This document shows positions 7,895 to 15,642 of a DNA stretch of 64,000 bases, piece after piece. The stretch spans positions 36,660 through 100,659 of the forward strand of contig DATJGF010000242.1 in assembly GCA_035495315.1 (NCBI GenBank). Reading direction: 5' to 3'. The number at the start of each line of letters is the position of its first letter. Within the stretch, counting starts at the first letter, position 1. The notes under the pieces were generated by a model that did no database searches, was not told where the DNA came from, and saw only the letters and a program-made list of their open reading frames with translations. Origin of the DNA: DATJGF01 sp035495315 (GTDB lineage: Bacteria; Verrucomicrobiota; Verrucomicrobiia; Limisphaerales; UBA8199). Both the position numbers and the translations under genes were made by a program.

Positions 7895-8722
7895 CTACTT
7901 GCTCTGCCCATCCAGCCGGGCCAGAAATTCCTGCGCGAGCAGTTCATACGCCGCAGCGCCGGGGCTGTACTTGTCGTAATGAATAATGGGCTTGCCGAAG
8001 CTCGGGGCCTCGGCCAAACGCGTGCTGCGGGGAATCATCGTTTCAAATACCCGTTCGCCGAAATGCTCGCGAACCTCGCCAACCACCTGCTGGGACAGCC
8101 TGGTTCTGCCGTCATACATCGTCATGACAACGCCCATGAGTTCCAGCCGTGGGTTCACACCATTGTCATGCAGTTGGGACATAACGCGGTTCAGCATGGA
8201 AATGCCTTCCAGCGCGTAATATTCGCATTGCAACGGTACCAGGACGCCATCGGCAGCGGCAAAGGCGTTTAGCGTCAGCACCCCAAGCGACGGCGGGCAA
8301 TCGACGAGAACCAGATCAAACCGCGCCGCATCCAGCACCGGTTGCATCGCCCGTCCGACTCGCCGGAGATGATCCTCCGCGCGCGCCAGTTCAAAGTCCG
8401 CTCCGCACAGGTCGACTTCGCTGGGAATAATCTCAAGGCCTTCAAATTCCGTTTTTTGGACTTTCTCAAGCAGAGCGCCTTCACCCAGTAAAACACGGTA
8501 AGCGCTTTGGCCGTCGATCTTTTCGAGCCCGAGCCCGCTGGTGGCATTGGCTTGCGGATCCAGGTCAAAGAGCAGGACTCGACGCCCAACGGCGGCTGCA
8601 CACGCCGCGAGGTTAACCGCGGTCGTGGTCTTCCCGACCCCGCCCTTCTGATTGGCGACGGCAATGATCTTGGTTGGCACACCGGAGGTGTAGCGAAAAA
8701 CATCGGTTGATTCAAGTTTCAC
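7895..8722 (-). CDS. parA: ParA/Soj family ATPase
   Basis: The 275-residue protein has the deviant Walker A KGGVGKTT (26-33), the switch I DLDPQANATSGLG, Walker B LVLVDCPPSLG and the LMGVVMTMYDGRTRLSQQV segment of chromosomal ParA/Soj. These ATPases bind DNA as ATP dimers and move ParB-parS complexes. The frame starts at GTG 8722 with a short extension before the conserved core; a GTG at the VPTK segment is an alternative start. No parB lies next to it here, although parB usually follows parA. It is divergent from hpf across only 45 bases, so the two promoters overlap. Confidence 0.92.
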   Translation of the reverse strand: MKLESTDVFRYTSGVPTKIIAVANQKGGVGKTTTAVNLAACAAAVGRRVLLFDLDPQANATSGLGLEKIDGQSAYRVLLGEGALLEKVQKTEFEGLEIIPSEVDLCGADFELARAEDHLRRVGRAMQPVLDAARFDLVLVDCPPSLGVLTLNAFAAADGVLVPLQCEYYALEGISMLNRVMSQLHDNGVNPRLELMGVVMTMYDGRTRLSQQVVGEVREHFGERVFETMIPRSTRLAEAPSFGKPIIHYDKYSPGAAAYELLAQEFLARLDGQSK

Positions 8723-8767
8723 CCACTTTCACTGGATTTTATCGCGGGCCGATTGCATGATGGGTCC

Positions 8768-9121
8768 ATGAACTTGATCCTGTTGCCGCACAATGTGACC
8801 CTGACCGATGCCATCGAAGATCATATCATAAGCCGCATCAGCAAGCTGGAACACCTCAACCGCTACGCCATCAATGCGCGGGTAACTCTCGACCGTGACC
8901 AGACCAAAGCCCCAGAGCGGCAGTTTTCCTGTTCCATGCGCATTTCCCTCCCCGGTCCGGACCTGTTCGCCGAAGACGTCGAGAGTGATCTTTACGCCGC
9001 GATTGACGTCGTTGCGAAGAAAATCGAGCAGCAGTTTCGTAAGCGACACAACAAACGCAAGGCCCGCAAGCACACTCAGGCGTCCCGCACCAAACGCACG
9101 CGGCAGGAAAAGGGACTGTAA
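8768..9121 (+). CDS. hpf: Ribosome hibernation promoting factor (short HPF/RaiA)
   Basis: A 117-residue member of the HPF/RaiA family, which binds the 30S subunit at the mRNA channel and tRNA sites and stalls or dimerises ribosomes under stress. It has the family plan: a beta-alpha-beta fold with DAIEDHIISRISKLE and a later amphipathic helix YAAIDVVAKKIEQQFRKR, then a basic tail. It lacks the long-form C-terminal dimerisation domain. ATG 8768 is chosen over a TTG five codons upstream. Confidence 0.88.
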   Translation: MNLILLPHNVTLTDAIEDHIISRISKLEHLNRYAINARVTLDRDQTKAPERQFSCSMRISLPGPDLFAEDVESDLYAAIDVVAKKIEQQFRKRHNKRKARKHTQASRTKRTRQEKGL

Positions 9122-9160
9122 AGGCATTGCAGTTGTGCGCAGAGCGCGCATGCTAACACA

Positions 9161-9350
9161 AATCCGAAACTCGAAATCCGAAATCCGAGCCAGATTCAAA
9201 ACTCAACATCGCAAGGCCCAAAACCTTGGTGCGGGTAGTCAACTCAAGCGATTTCACGAGCGCTCGGCGTGCCCACTCCCCAATTGCGAGTTTCTGAATT
9301 TCCGTAAATTTCGATTTAGCTTGGATTTCGGATTTCGGATTTCGGATTTG
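9161..9350. repeat. Palindromic pair of CCGAAAT / GGATTTC short-repeat arrays
   Basis: Between hpf and the amidohydrolase gene, 9161-9189 contains head-to-tail CGAAATC units and 9321-9350 contains four GGATTTC units in the opposite orientation. The arrays are each other's complement and could fold into one long stem. No gene is visible between them. The layout is like REP/BIME intergenic elements. Confidence 0.7.
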
Positions 9351-9376
9351 GAACGCCGGGCGGCTCCGGCCAACGC

Positions 9377-10621
9377 ATGATTCTTCGGGCGCGAGTCCTT
9401 CTTCCGATATCGGCTCCCCCAATTCCTGACGGCGGTGTGCGCGTGGCGCACGGGCGAATTGCGGCAGTCGGCCGCTGGCGTGATTTGGTACGGATTGACG
9501 ATTCCCGCAAAATAGACCTCGGGGATGTCGTCTTGATGCCAGGCTTGGTCAACGCCCACTGCCACCTGGATTATACTTTGATGGCCGGCCAATTCCCACC
9601 GCCCAAGTGCTTCACTGACTGGCTCAAAACGATTACTGACACCAAAGCGGATTGGAGTTATTCCGATTACGCCGAATCCTGGACCAAGGGGGCCGAAATG
9701 CTCGTTCGCTCAGGCACCACGACTGTTGGTGACGTTGAAGCGGTGCCTCAGTTGCTGCCGAAAATGTGGGACACCACACCTTTGCGCGTCTGCTCATTTC
9801 TCGAAATGATCGGAATTACCAAACGCCGGCTGCCTGAGGCGATCCTGCAAGAGGTCTCTGACAAGGGTATCAACCTCCAGCATCCGCGCTGTCGGATCGG
9901 TCTCTCGCCGCATGCGCCTTATTCAACCCTGCCCGAGCTTCTCTGCTTGAGCGCGCGAACCGCCCGCCGTCGTCGATGGCTGTTATGCACGCACGTCGCC
10001 GAATCGGCACTCGAATTTCAGATGTTCGCCGAGCGACGCGGTGAAATGTTCGATTGGCTTGCGAGGAGCGGACGGGATATGGTCGATTGTGGTCAAGGCT
10101 CGCCTGTGCGCCATCTGGAACGCTGTGGCATACTCGGCCCAAATCTTCTCGCTATCCATATGAACTATCTGGGCCGTGGGGACCTCCAATTGCTGCAATC
10201 ACGCAGGGTGAACGTTGTCCACTGTCCCCGCAGCCACTCTTACTTCCGGCATGACCCATTTCCTTTGCGCGCGTTGACTCGTGCCGGTGTTAATGTTTGC
10301 CTCGGCACCGATAGCCTGGCCAGTGTTTACCAGCGGCGAAAGCATTCCGTAGAATTGAGCATGTTCGAGGAAATGCGCGCTTTGGCGGAGCGCGAGCCAG
10401 GACTACGGCCACGAGCCATTCTTCGGCTTGCGACCTCTTGCGGAGCTCGAGCCCTGGCTCTGAATGGCAAAGCCGGGGAAATCATTCCCGGCGCTCATGC
10501 CGATTTGATCGCGTTGCGTTCTGAAGCAACGCCCTCCCGGGTCTATGACACCGTGCTCGAGCATCGGGGCAAGGTTAGCGCGTGCATGATTGGCGGTCGA
10601 TGGGCGCTCGCACCGGAATAG
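9377..10621 (+). CDS. Amidohydrolase-family deaminase/hydrolase
   Basis: The 414-residue TIM-barrel metal hydrolase has H61-C-H63-L-D after MPGLVNA, a third ligand in LLCTHVAES (H206), HMNYLG (about H258) and D312 in LGTDSLAS. This set matches the cytosine/SAH/guanine deaminase-like branch (MtaD, TrzN, MqnX). The substrate cannot be told from sequence alone. Aminodeoxyfutalosine deaminase of the futalosine menaquinone route is one possibility, a purine or thioadenosine deaminase another. It lies 60 bases before bioF on the same strand, but a role in biotin synthesis is not implied. Confidence 0.85.
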   Translation: MILRARVLLPISAPPIPDGGVRVAHGRIAAVGRWRDLVRIDDSRKIDLGDVVLMPGLVNAHCHLDYTLMAGQFPPPKCFTDWLKTITDTKADWSYSDYAESWTKGAEMLVRSGTTTVGDVEAVPQLLPKMWDTTPLRVCSFLEMIGITKRRLPEAILQEVSDKGINLQHPRCRIGLSPHAPYSTLPELLCLSARTARRRRWLLCTHVAESALEFQMFAERRGEMFDWLARSGRDMVDCGQGSPVRHLERCGILGPNLLAIHMNYLGRGDLQLLQSRRVNVVHCPRSHSYFRHDPFPLRALTRAGVNVCLGTDSLASVYQRRKHSVELSMFEEMRALAEREPGLRPRAILRLATSCGARALALNGKAGEIIPGAHADLIALRSEATPSRVYDTVLEHRGKVSACMIGGRWALAPE

Positions 10622-10681
10622 GATCAGGCACTAAATTGTTAAGATCCTGAAGACTTTTAATGTGAACACGCATGTCCTGCA

Positions 10682-11944
10682 ATGAGAACGGTTGAGTTCG
10701 ATGATCAGTTGAAGCAAAGGCTTGCGGAATTACGCGATCAAGGCCTGTACCGCCAATTGCGTCGCGTTGATTCGGGCCAATCATCACGCATCTGCGTCCA
10801 AGGCGAGATGCTGCTCAATTTTTCATCCAACGACTATCTCGGTCTGGCCAACGAGACTGTTTTGAAGGATGCGGCGATCGAAGCTGTTAATCGCTATGGC
10901 GCAGGAGCGGGAGCATCACGCCTCATCTGTGGCTCGCTAAACCCTCACCACGAACTCGACCAAAACATTGCCCAGTTCAAAAATGCGCCGGCCGCGCTGT
11001 CTTTTTCCAGCGGCTATGCCGCTGCCCTCGGCACCATCTGCGCCTTGCTCGGAAAAAGCGATATCATCATCCTGGACAAGCTGGTTCATGCCTGCATCGT
11101 CGATGCGGCGCGATTATGCGGCGCCAGGATTCGGGTATTTGCTCACAACGATCTGAATGATCTGGAACGGATTCTTCGATGGGTGCAGCAGCAGCAATCC
11201 CAAAGCGCCGATTCCAGGGCGCTAGTGCTGACGGAAAGCGTCTTCAGCATGGACGGCGATTTTGCGCCGCTGAAAGAACTTGTCGCGCTCAAGAACAGAT
11301 ATGGAGTCTGGCTCATGGTTGACGAAGCGCATGCCACCGGGCTGTATGGCAAGGATCGACGGGGAATGGCCGAAGCACTTGGCGTAAGTGAACAAATTGA
11401 GGTTCAGATGGGGACATTAGGGAAAGCGCTGGGCGCGTCAGGAGGCTACGTATGTGGCTCACAATCGCTGATAGAGTACCTCGTGAATCGCTCCCGATCC
11501 TTCATCTTTTCGACTGCGCCGGTCCCAGCGGCCGCTGCTGCGGCAACAGCCGGCATTCGTTTTGTCCAATCTTCAGACGGCGAGGAACGCCGCAACAATC
11601 TTTGGCAAAGAGCCGCTGAGTTAGCCTCACGACTTCGAGAGACAACTCACGCGCGGTTCGAAATCGCGCGATCTTCACGCGAATCGGGCACCAACGTATC
11701 GGATGGGCCTGAACTTCCCGGCGCGATCTTCCCGCTAATAGTTGGCGACGAGTCGAAGGCGGTCGAAATATCCAGACATTTGCGTGAACGGGGAATCTTT
11801 ATCCCGGCTATTCGTTACCCGACAGTCGCTCGGGGCAGTGCTCGTCTTCGATTAACTCTGACGGCGGCTCATACCAGCGATGATATCAACACGCTTTGTC
11901 GCGCACTGGATAGCCTGCAATTATCTAACCCGCAACCGCAGTGA
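10682..11944 (+). CDS. bioF: 8-amino-7-oxononanoate synthase
   Basis: PLP-dependent alpha-oxoamine synthase that joins pimeloyl thioester and alanine in biotin synthesis. Evidence in the 420-residue protein: FSSNDYLGLA near the N-terminus, AGASRLICGSLNPHHELD, DEAHATGLYG and the PLP lysine K248 in TLGKALGASGGYV, with the C-terminal PAIRYPTVARGSARLRLTL motif of BioF. It overlaps bioA by 4 bases. Fold class II relatives (Kbl, HemA, Spt) are less likely given the bioA partner. Confidence 0.92.
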   Translation: MRTVEFDDQLKQRLAELRDQGLYRQLRRVDSGQSSRICVQGEMLLNFSSNDYLGLANETVLKDAAIEAVNRYGAGAGASRLICGSLNPHHELDQNIAQFKNAPAALSFSSGYAAALGTICALLGKSDIIILDKLVHACIVDAARLCGARIRVFAHNDLNDLERILRWVQQQQSQSADSRALVLTESVFSMDGDFAPLKELVALKNRYGVWLMVDEAHATGLYGKDRRGMAEALGVSEQIEVQMGTLGKALGASGGYVCGSQSLIEYLVNRSRSFIFSTAPVPAAAAAATAGIRFVQSSDGEERRNNLWQRAAELASRLRETTHARFEIARSSRESGTNVSDGPELPGAIFPLIVGDESKAVEISRHLRERGIFIPAIRYPTVARGSARLRLTLTAAHTSDDINTLCRALDSLQLSNPQPQ

Positions 11945-13485
11945 ACCCCATCGCTAAACTGGATAACCAGTACGTCTGGCACCCGTTCACTCAGATGCGG
12001 GATTGGCTCCAGCGCGAGCCAATTGTTTTGGTTGAGGGTCAGGGCGCCGTGGTACGAGACGTCCACGGCCGGGAATATCTCGATGCCAATTCTTCGATCT
12101 GGACCAATCTGCACGGGCACAGGCACGGCAAGATCGACGCCGCTATACGCGCCCAGTTGCGTTCTGTAGCTCATACCTCGGCTTTGGGCCTCGCCAATCA
12201 GCCAGCCAGCCGCCTCGCCGAACAGTTAATAAAACTGGCCAACTCACCCTTCGTCGGCGAGCCAGGCGTCAGCGCCTTGGCGTCATCTAATCAGGGCACC
12301 TGCGTCAATCCCGTATTGAGCAAGGTATTTTTTTCGGATGACGGCTCTACGGCGATGGAGGTCGCACTGAAGCTTGCGTATGAATTCACTCGGAGAACTC
12401 GGACCACCTCCCTAGGGAAAAGACCCCAAAAAGTTGGCCCGATGCGACATCGAAAAGGCAGAGATTCCGTACATCGACTACTACAAAGTGGGCCAAAATT
12501 TTTGTCCTTGGACGGCGCCTATCACGGCGACACGATTGGTGCGGTATCGCTCGGCCATATCGACCTGTTCCACCGCTCGTATGCGGACCTGCTGTTTGGG
12601 ACCGATAAGGTGATGGCCCCCTACTGCTACCGTTGTCCTTACAACCGTGCCAAACCCCAACACGCGGACGCCCGCACCTATCGCAAGTGCCGATGGGAAT
12701 GCCTCGATCAGCTTGAACATAAATTTAAAGTGCAAAAGAAACGCGGGAGTCCTTACGCCGCATTTATCTTCGAGCCCTTGATCCAGGGAGCGGCGGGCAT
12801 GATCCCGCAACCGGAAGGCTGGCTAGGACAAGCGGCGCAAATCGCGCGAAGCCACGGTGCGCTCTTGATCGCCGACGAGGTCATGACCGGCTTCGGTCGC
12901 ACCGGCACCGCCACTGTCGCAAAAAGCGGGTCGGGCGTCTTCGCGTGCCACCACGAACATGTGCAACCGGATTTTTTGGCGGTGGCAAAGGGGCTGACTG
13001 GTGGTTACATGCCAATGGCCGCCACGTTAACCACGCAAAGGGTGTTTAATGCTTTCTTGGGTGAATACAAAGAATTCAAGACCTTCTTCCACGGACATAG
13101 CTTCACCGGCAATCAACTCGGCGCCGCCGCGGCATTAGCCAGTTTGGAGATCCTGCAAAGCTCAGCTTCCATCAAATCTCGTCACCTTCTGCAAGCGGCA
13201 CTGCGCCGGGAATTAAACGAACTCTGGTGCCACCCCATTGTCGGCGATATACGGCAGGTGGGGCTGATTGTCGGGATTGAATTGGTGAAGAATTGGCGAA
13301 CTCGCGAGCCCTTCCATCTGCATGAACAAGCCGGGATGCGGGTCTGTGAGGCCATGGCTCGTGCCGGCGTGCTCACTCGACCCATCGGAAACGTAATTGT
13401 TCTGATGCCCCCGTACTGCACAAGCCCTGACCAAGTGTGCCAGATAGGGGCAACGTTGAACAAGGCTCTGGCAGGCGTGGCGTAA
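11941..13485 (+). CDS. bioA: Adenosylmethionine-8-amino-7-oxononanoate aminotransferase with an insertion
   Basis: Converts KAPA to DAPA in biotin synthesis. GTG 11941 overlaps the bioF stop (GTGA). The 514-residue protein shows WHPFTQMRDW, VFFSDDGSTAMEVALK, AYHGDTIGAVSLG, LLIADEVMTGFGRTG and PLP lysine K350 in LAVAKGLTGGYMP. It is about 60-80 residues longer than usual. One cause is a basic, Arg/Lys-rich segment of about 30 residues (12397-12486) between the strand ending EFTRRT and the strand PKFLSLDGAYHG, where family members have only a short loop. It is in frame and could be a real loop, a recent insertion or a compensated frameshift. No bioB or bioD is in the window. Confidence 0.92.
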   Translation: MNPIAKLDNQYVWHPFTQMRDWLQREPIVLVEGQGAVVRDVHGREYLDANSSIWTNLHGHRHGKIDAAIRAQLRSVAHTSALGLANQPASRLAEQLIKLANSPFVGEPGVSALASSNQGTCVNPVLSKVFFSDDGSTAMEVALKLAYEFTRRTRTTSLGKRPQKVGPMRHRKGRDSVHRLLQSGPKFLSLDGAYHGDTIGAVSLGHIDLFHRSYADLLFGTDKVMAPYCYRCPYNRAKPQHADARTYRKCRWECLDQLEHKFKVQKKRGSPYAAFIFEPLIQGAAGMIPQPEGWLGQAAQIARSHGALLIADEVMTGFGRTGTATVAKSGSGVFACHHEHVQPDFLAVAKGLTGGYMPMAATLTTQRVFNAFLGEYKEFKTFFHGHSFTGNQLGAAAALASLEILQSSASIKSRHLLQAALRRELNELWCHPIVGDIRQVGLIVGIELVKNWRTREPFHLHEQAGMRVCEAMARAGVLTRPIGNVIVLMPPYCTSPDQVCQIGATLNKALAGVA

Positions 13486-13534
13486 ATCACCGTTTGGCGT
13501 TCTAGCCTTTTGACCCTTTGAACCCTGCAAGAGC

Positions 13535-14179
13535 TTACGCCTGCAATAGCTTCTCTATTTCAGGGTAAGTGCTGACGACAAAATTCGCGTGACTCAGTTC
13601 TTTCGAGGGATACGTGTTCGTGATCGCTATCACCCGCATCCCGGCGGCTAGTCCCGCCGCAATTCCGGGCTTGGAATCTTCTATCACCCAGCAATTCTCG
13701 GGCGTAACACCCAGCAACTCAGCCGTTCGGAGAAAAATATCTGGCGCTGGTTTGCCCTGCTTGACATCCGCGGCCGTCACCACAACGGGGAAAAACCTCC
13801 GCAATGATTCCAAGGCCAGGACTTCCTCGACGACGATTCTTTCGGAACCCGAGGCCACAGCGAGCCGATACCGCGGTGCAAGCTTTGCGACCAGTGAACT
13901 CAAGCCATCAAACAGGGGCTGTTCACGTCGAATGATCTCAATAAAGCGCCGCCTCTTCAGTTCGACCAACTCCGCCAAGCTCTGGTTCGGCTGATGCGCT
14001 TTGATAAACGCCACCCACAATTCGTGGTCGGACCGCCCAATGAAATCCTCGAACCGCATGTTTAAGCGGTTGCCGTAGCCAAGCTCGCGAATCACATCCA
14101 GAAAAGCGCTTTCGTGGCGCGGCTCGCTGTCGACGATCACCCCATCCATGTCAAAGATTACCGCCTCGGGCCGGCTCAT
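13535..14179 (-). CDS. HAD-superfamily phosphatase / beta-phosphoglucomutase-like
   Basis: The 214-residue protein has the HAD motif I FDMDGVIVDSEP (nucleophile D10, acid/base D12), motif II VASGS, a lysine in VKQGKPAPDIF and motif III VIEDSKPGIAAG, with an alpha-helical cap between. This is subfamily I (Gph/PGMB-like). The natural substrate is not determinable, but sugar phosphates or phosphoglycolate are usual. It overlaps the EVE gene by 4 bases and is convergent with bioA. Confidence 0.9.
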   Translation of the reverse strand: MSRPEAVIFDMDGVIVDSEPRHESAFLDVIRELGYGNRLNMRFEDFIGRSDHELWVAFIKAHQPNQSLAELVELKRRRFIEIIRREQPLFDGLSSLVAKLAPRYRLAVASGSERIVVEEVLALESLRRFFPVVVTAADVKQGKPAPDIFLRTAELLGVTPENCWVIEDSKPGIAAGLAAGMRVIAITNTYPSKELSHANFVVSTYPEIEKLLQA

Positions 14180-14592
14180 GGCGCCTTGGTCTCGCCAAGT
14201 TTTAGCACTCGCTGAAATTGGCCTCCCGTCACCGGCGTCACTGAGAGCCGCGACTGTTTCACCAATTTCATTTCTTTTAGCACTTCATCGGTGCGCATGA
14301 CGTCGAGCCCGACAGGTTTCGTCAGCGCCTTCACAGGAGCCAAATCGACGCATACCCATTCGCCGTCGGTCGCGGTGGGGTCGGAGTAAGCTTCCTTGGT
14401 CACTTTGGCGATGCCCACCACCTGTTTCTCGCTAACGCTATGGTAGAAGAACACCAAATCGTCGCGCTTCATCGAGCGCAAATTGTTTCGCGCCTGGAAA
14501 TTGCGCACGCCAGTCCAGGCGGTTTTTCCTTCGGATACCAAAGTCGCCCATGAGTAAGCCTCTGGTTCCTGTTTCACCAACCAATATTGCAT
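14176..14592 (-). CDS. EVE domain protein
   Basis: The 138-residue protein begins MQYWLVKQEPEAYSW, the hallmark of EVE/thymocyte nuclear protein 1 homologues (PUA-like fold that binds modified bases). WTGVRNFQARNNLR, DLVFFYHS and VVGIAKV follow as expected. EVE domains recognise modified cytosines or other modified nucleotides. This one is a stand-alone domain with a presumably housekeeping or base-surveillance role. ATG 14592 is chosen over an upstream ATG because family members begin exactly here. Confidence 0.92.
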   Translation of the reverse strand: MQYWLVKQEPEAYSWATLVSEGKTAWTGVRNFQARNNLRSMKRDDLVFFYHSVSEKQVVGIAKVTKEAYSDPTATDGEWVCVDLAPVKALTKPVGLDVMRTDEVLKEMKLVKQSRLSVTPVTGGQFQRVLKLGETKAP

Positions 14593-14681
14593 CGCGCAAC
14601 ATAATGATGTCGGCTGATTCATTAGTCACGCGCCTTCAATGAAAATCGCTATTCATGGATTGACGGTCTGGCTAATGTGGC

Positions 14682-15383
14682 ATGATGGATTTGGCCGAGA
14701 ACCTGAAGCGAATAAATGAACGCATAACACAGTCGTGCGCGCGAGCCGGTCGCGAGCCGCGCTCCGTCAGGCTCCTCGCCGTGACCAAAACTCACCCGCC
14801 CGAGATGGTCAAACAAGCTGCAGACCTTGGCTTAACGCTCTTCGGTGAGAACAAAGTTCAGGAAGCCAAAGCCAAAATCCCTTTATGCCCGGGGCGACTT
14901 CACTGGCATATGATCGGCCATTTGCAATCCAATAAATGCCGCGATGCCGTCGAATTGTTCGAAATGGTGCACGGCGTGGATAGTCTTCACCTGGCCGAGG
15001 AATTGAATAGGAGGGCCGAGCAAGCCTCCAAAACCATGCCGATTCTCCTCGAGGTGAACATCGTCGGGGAAGGCAGCAAATTCGGTTACAAGCCTGAACA
15101 ATTGCTTCGCGAACTTGACGCGCTCAATGAACTGCCCCGGCTGGAAATCCATGGGCTGATGACAATCCCCCCCTGGACACCATTACCGGAAAGGGTGAGA
15201 CCAATATTCCGCCGATTGCGTGAGTTGAAAGCCGAATGTGAACAGGCATTGGGTGCTCCGCTTCCCGAACTGAGCATGGGCATGACCGGGGATTTCGAGG
15301 TCGGTATCGAAGAAGGCGCTACCATCGTCAGGATCGGCACTGCCCTATTTGGCGAACGCAAATCCCTTCGTCTCGAAACCTAA
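14682..15383 (+). CDS. YggS/PLPBP family pyridoxal phosphate homeostasis protein
   Basis: The 233-residue TIM-barrel protein carries PLP on K36 in LLAVTKTHP, with FGENKVQEA, WHMIGHLQSNK, LLEVNIVGEGSKFGY and the phosphate-binding LSMGMTGDFEVGIEEGATIVRIGTALFG near the end. The family has no known enzyme activity and controls PLP supply and amino-acid homeostasis. Two in-frame ATGs (14682, 14685) are possible starts. It is divergent from the EVE gene. Confidence 0.94.
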   Translation: MMDLAENLKRINERITQSCARAGREPRSVRLLAVTKTHPPEMVKQAADLGLTLFGENKVQEAKAKIPLCPGRLHWHMIGHLQSNKCRDAVELFEMVHGVDSLHLAEELNRRAEQASKTMPILLEVNIVGEGSKFGYKPEQLLRELDALNELPRLEIHGLMTIPPWTPLPERVRPIFRRLRELKAECEQALGAPLPELSMGMTGDFEVGIEEGATIVRIGTALFGERKSLRLET

Positions 15384-15439
15384 CCGTCTTCCCACGCTTT
15401 CCCTCAGCGCAGGCTAGTTCCTAGCGCGGCCTTCGTAGC

Positions 15440-15580
15440 GCAGGCTTTTAGCCTGCTGTATCGCAGAGTTTCACTCTGCCTGTTGGTCGAGCGTCATTAT
15501 CCCTTATCCGCGCCCCTCCTCCGGGCGGCCACTACGCAGTTTGTCAGCCGAACACCTACAAAAACCAGTCGCCGAGACTG
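15440..15580. repeat. Cluster of three mini-hairpins (short intergenic repeats)
   Basis: GCAGGCT-TTT-AGCCTGC (15440-15456) and GCAGAGT-TTC-ACTCTGC (15463-15479) are perfect 7-bp stems with 3-base loops, one after the other. CAGTC-GCCGA-GACTG (15566-15580) is a third hairpin; read on the minus strand it is followed by GTTTTTG. They fill the 259 bases between the yggS-like gene and the giant GH9 gene. Such stems are likely dispersed repeats that double as transcription terminators. Confidence 0.65.
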
Positions 15581-15642
15581 ACAGGATAAAGGGAACCCTT
15601 CCGATTTTGTAATCCAGCCAGAAAGGCGACCGTGGCGGCACT

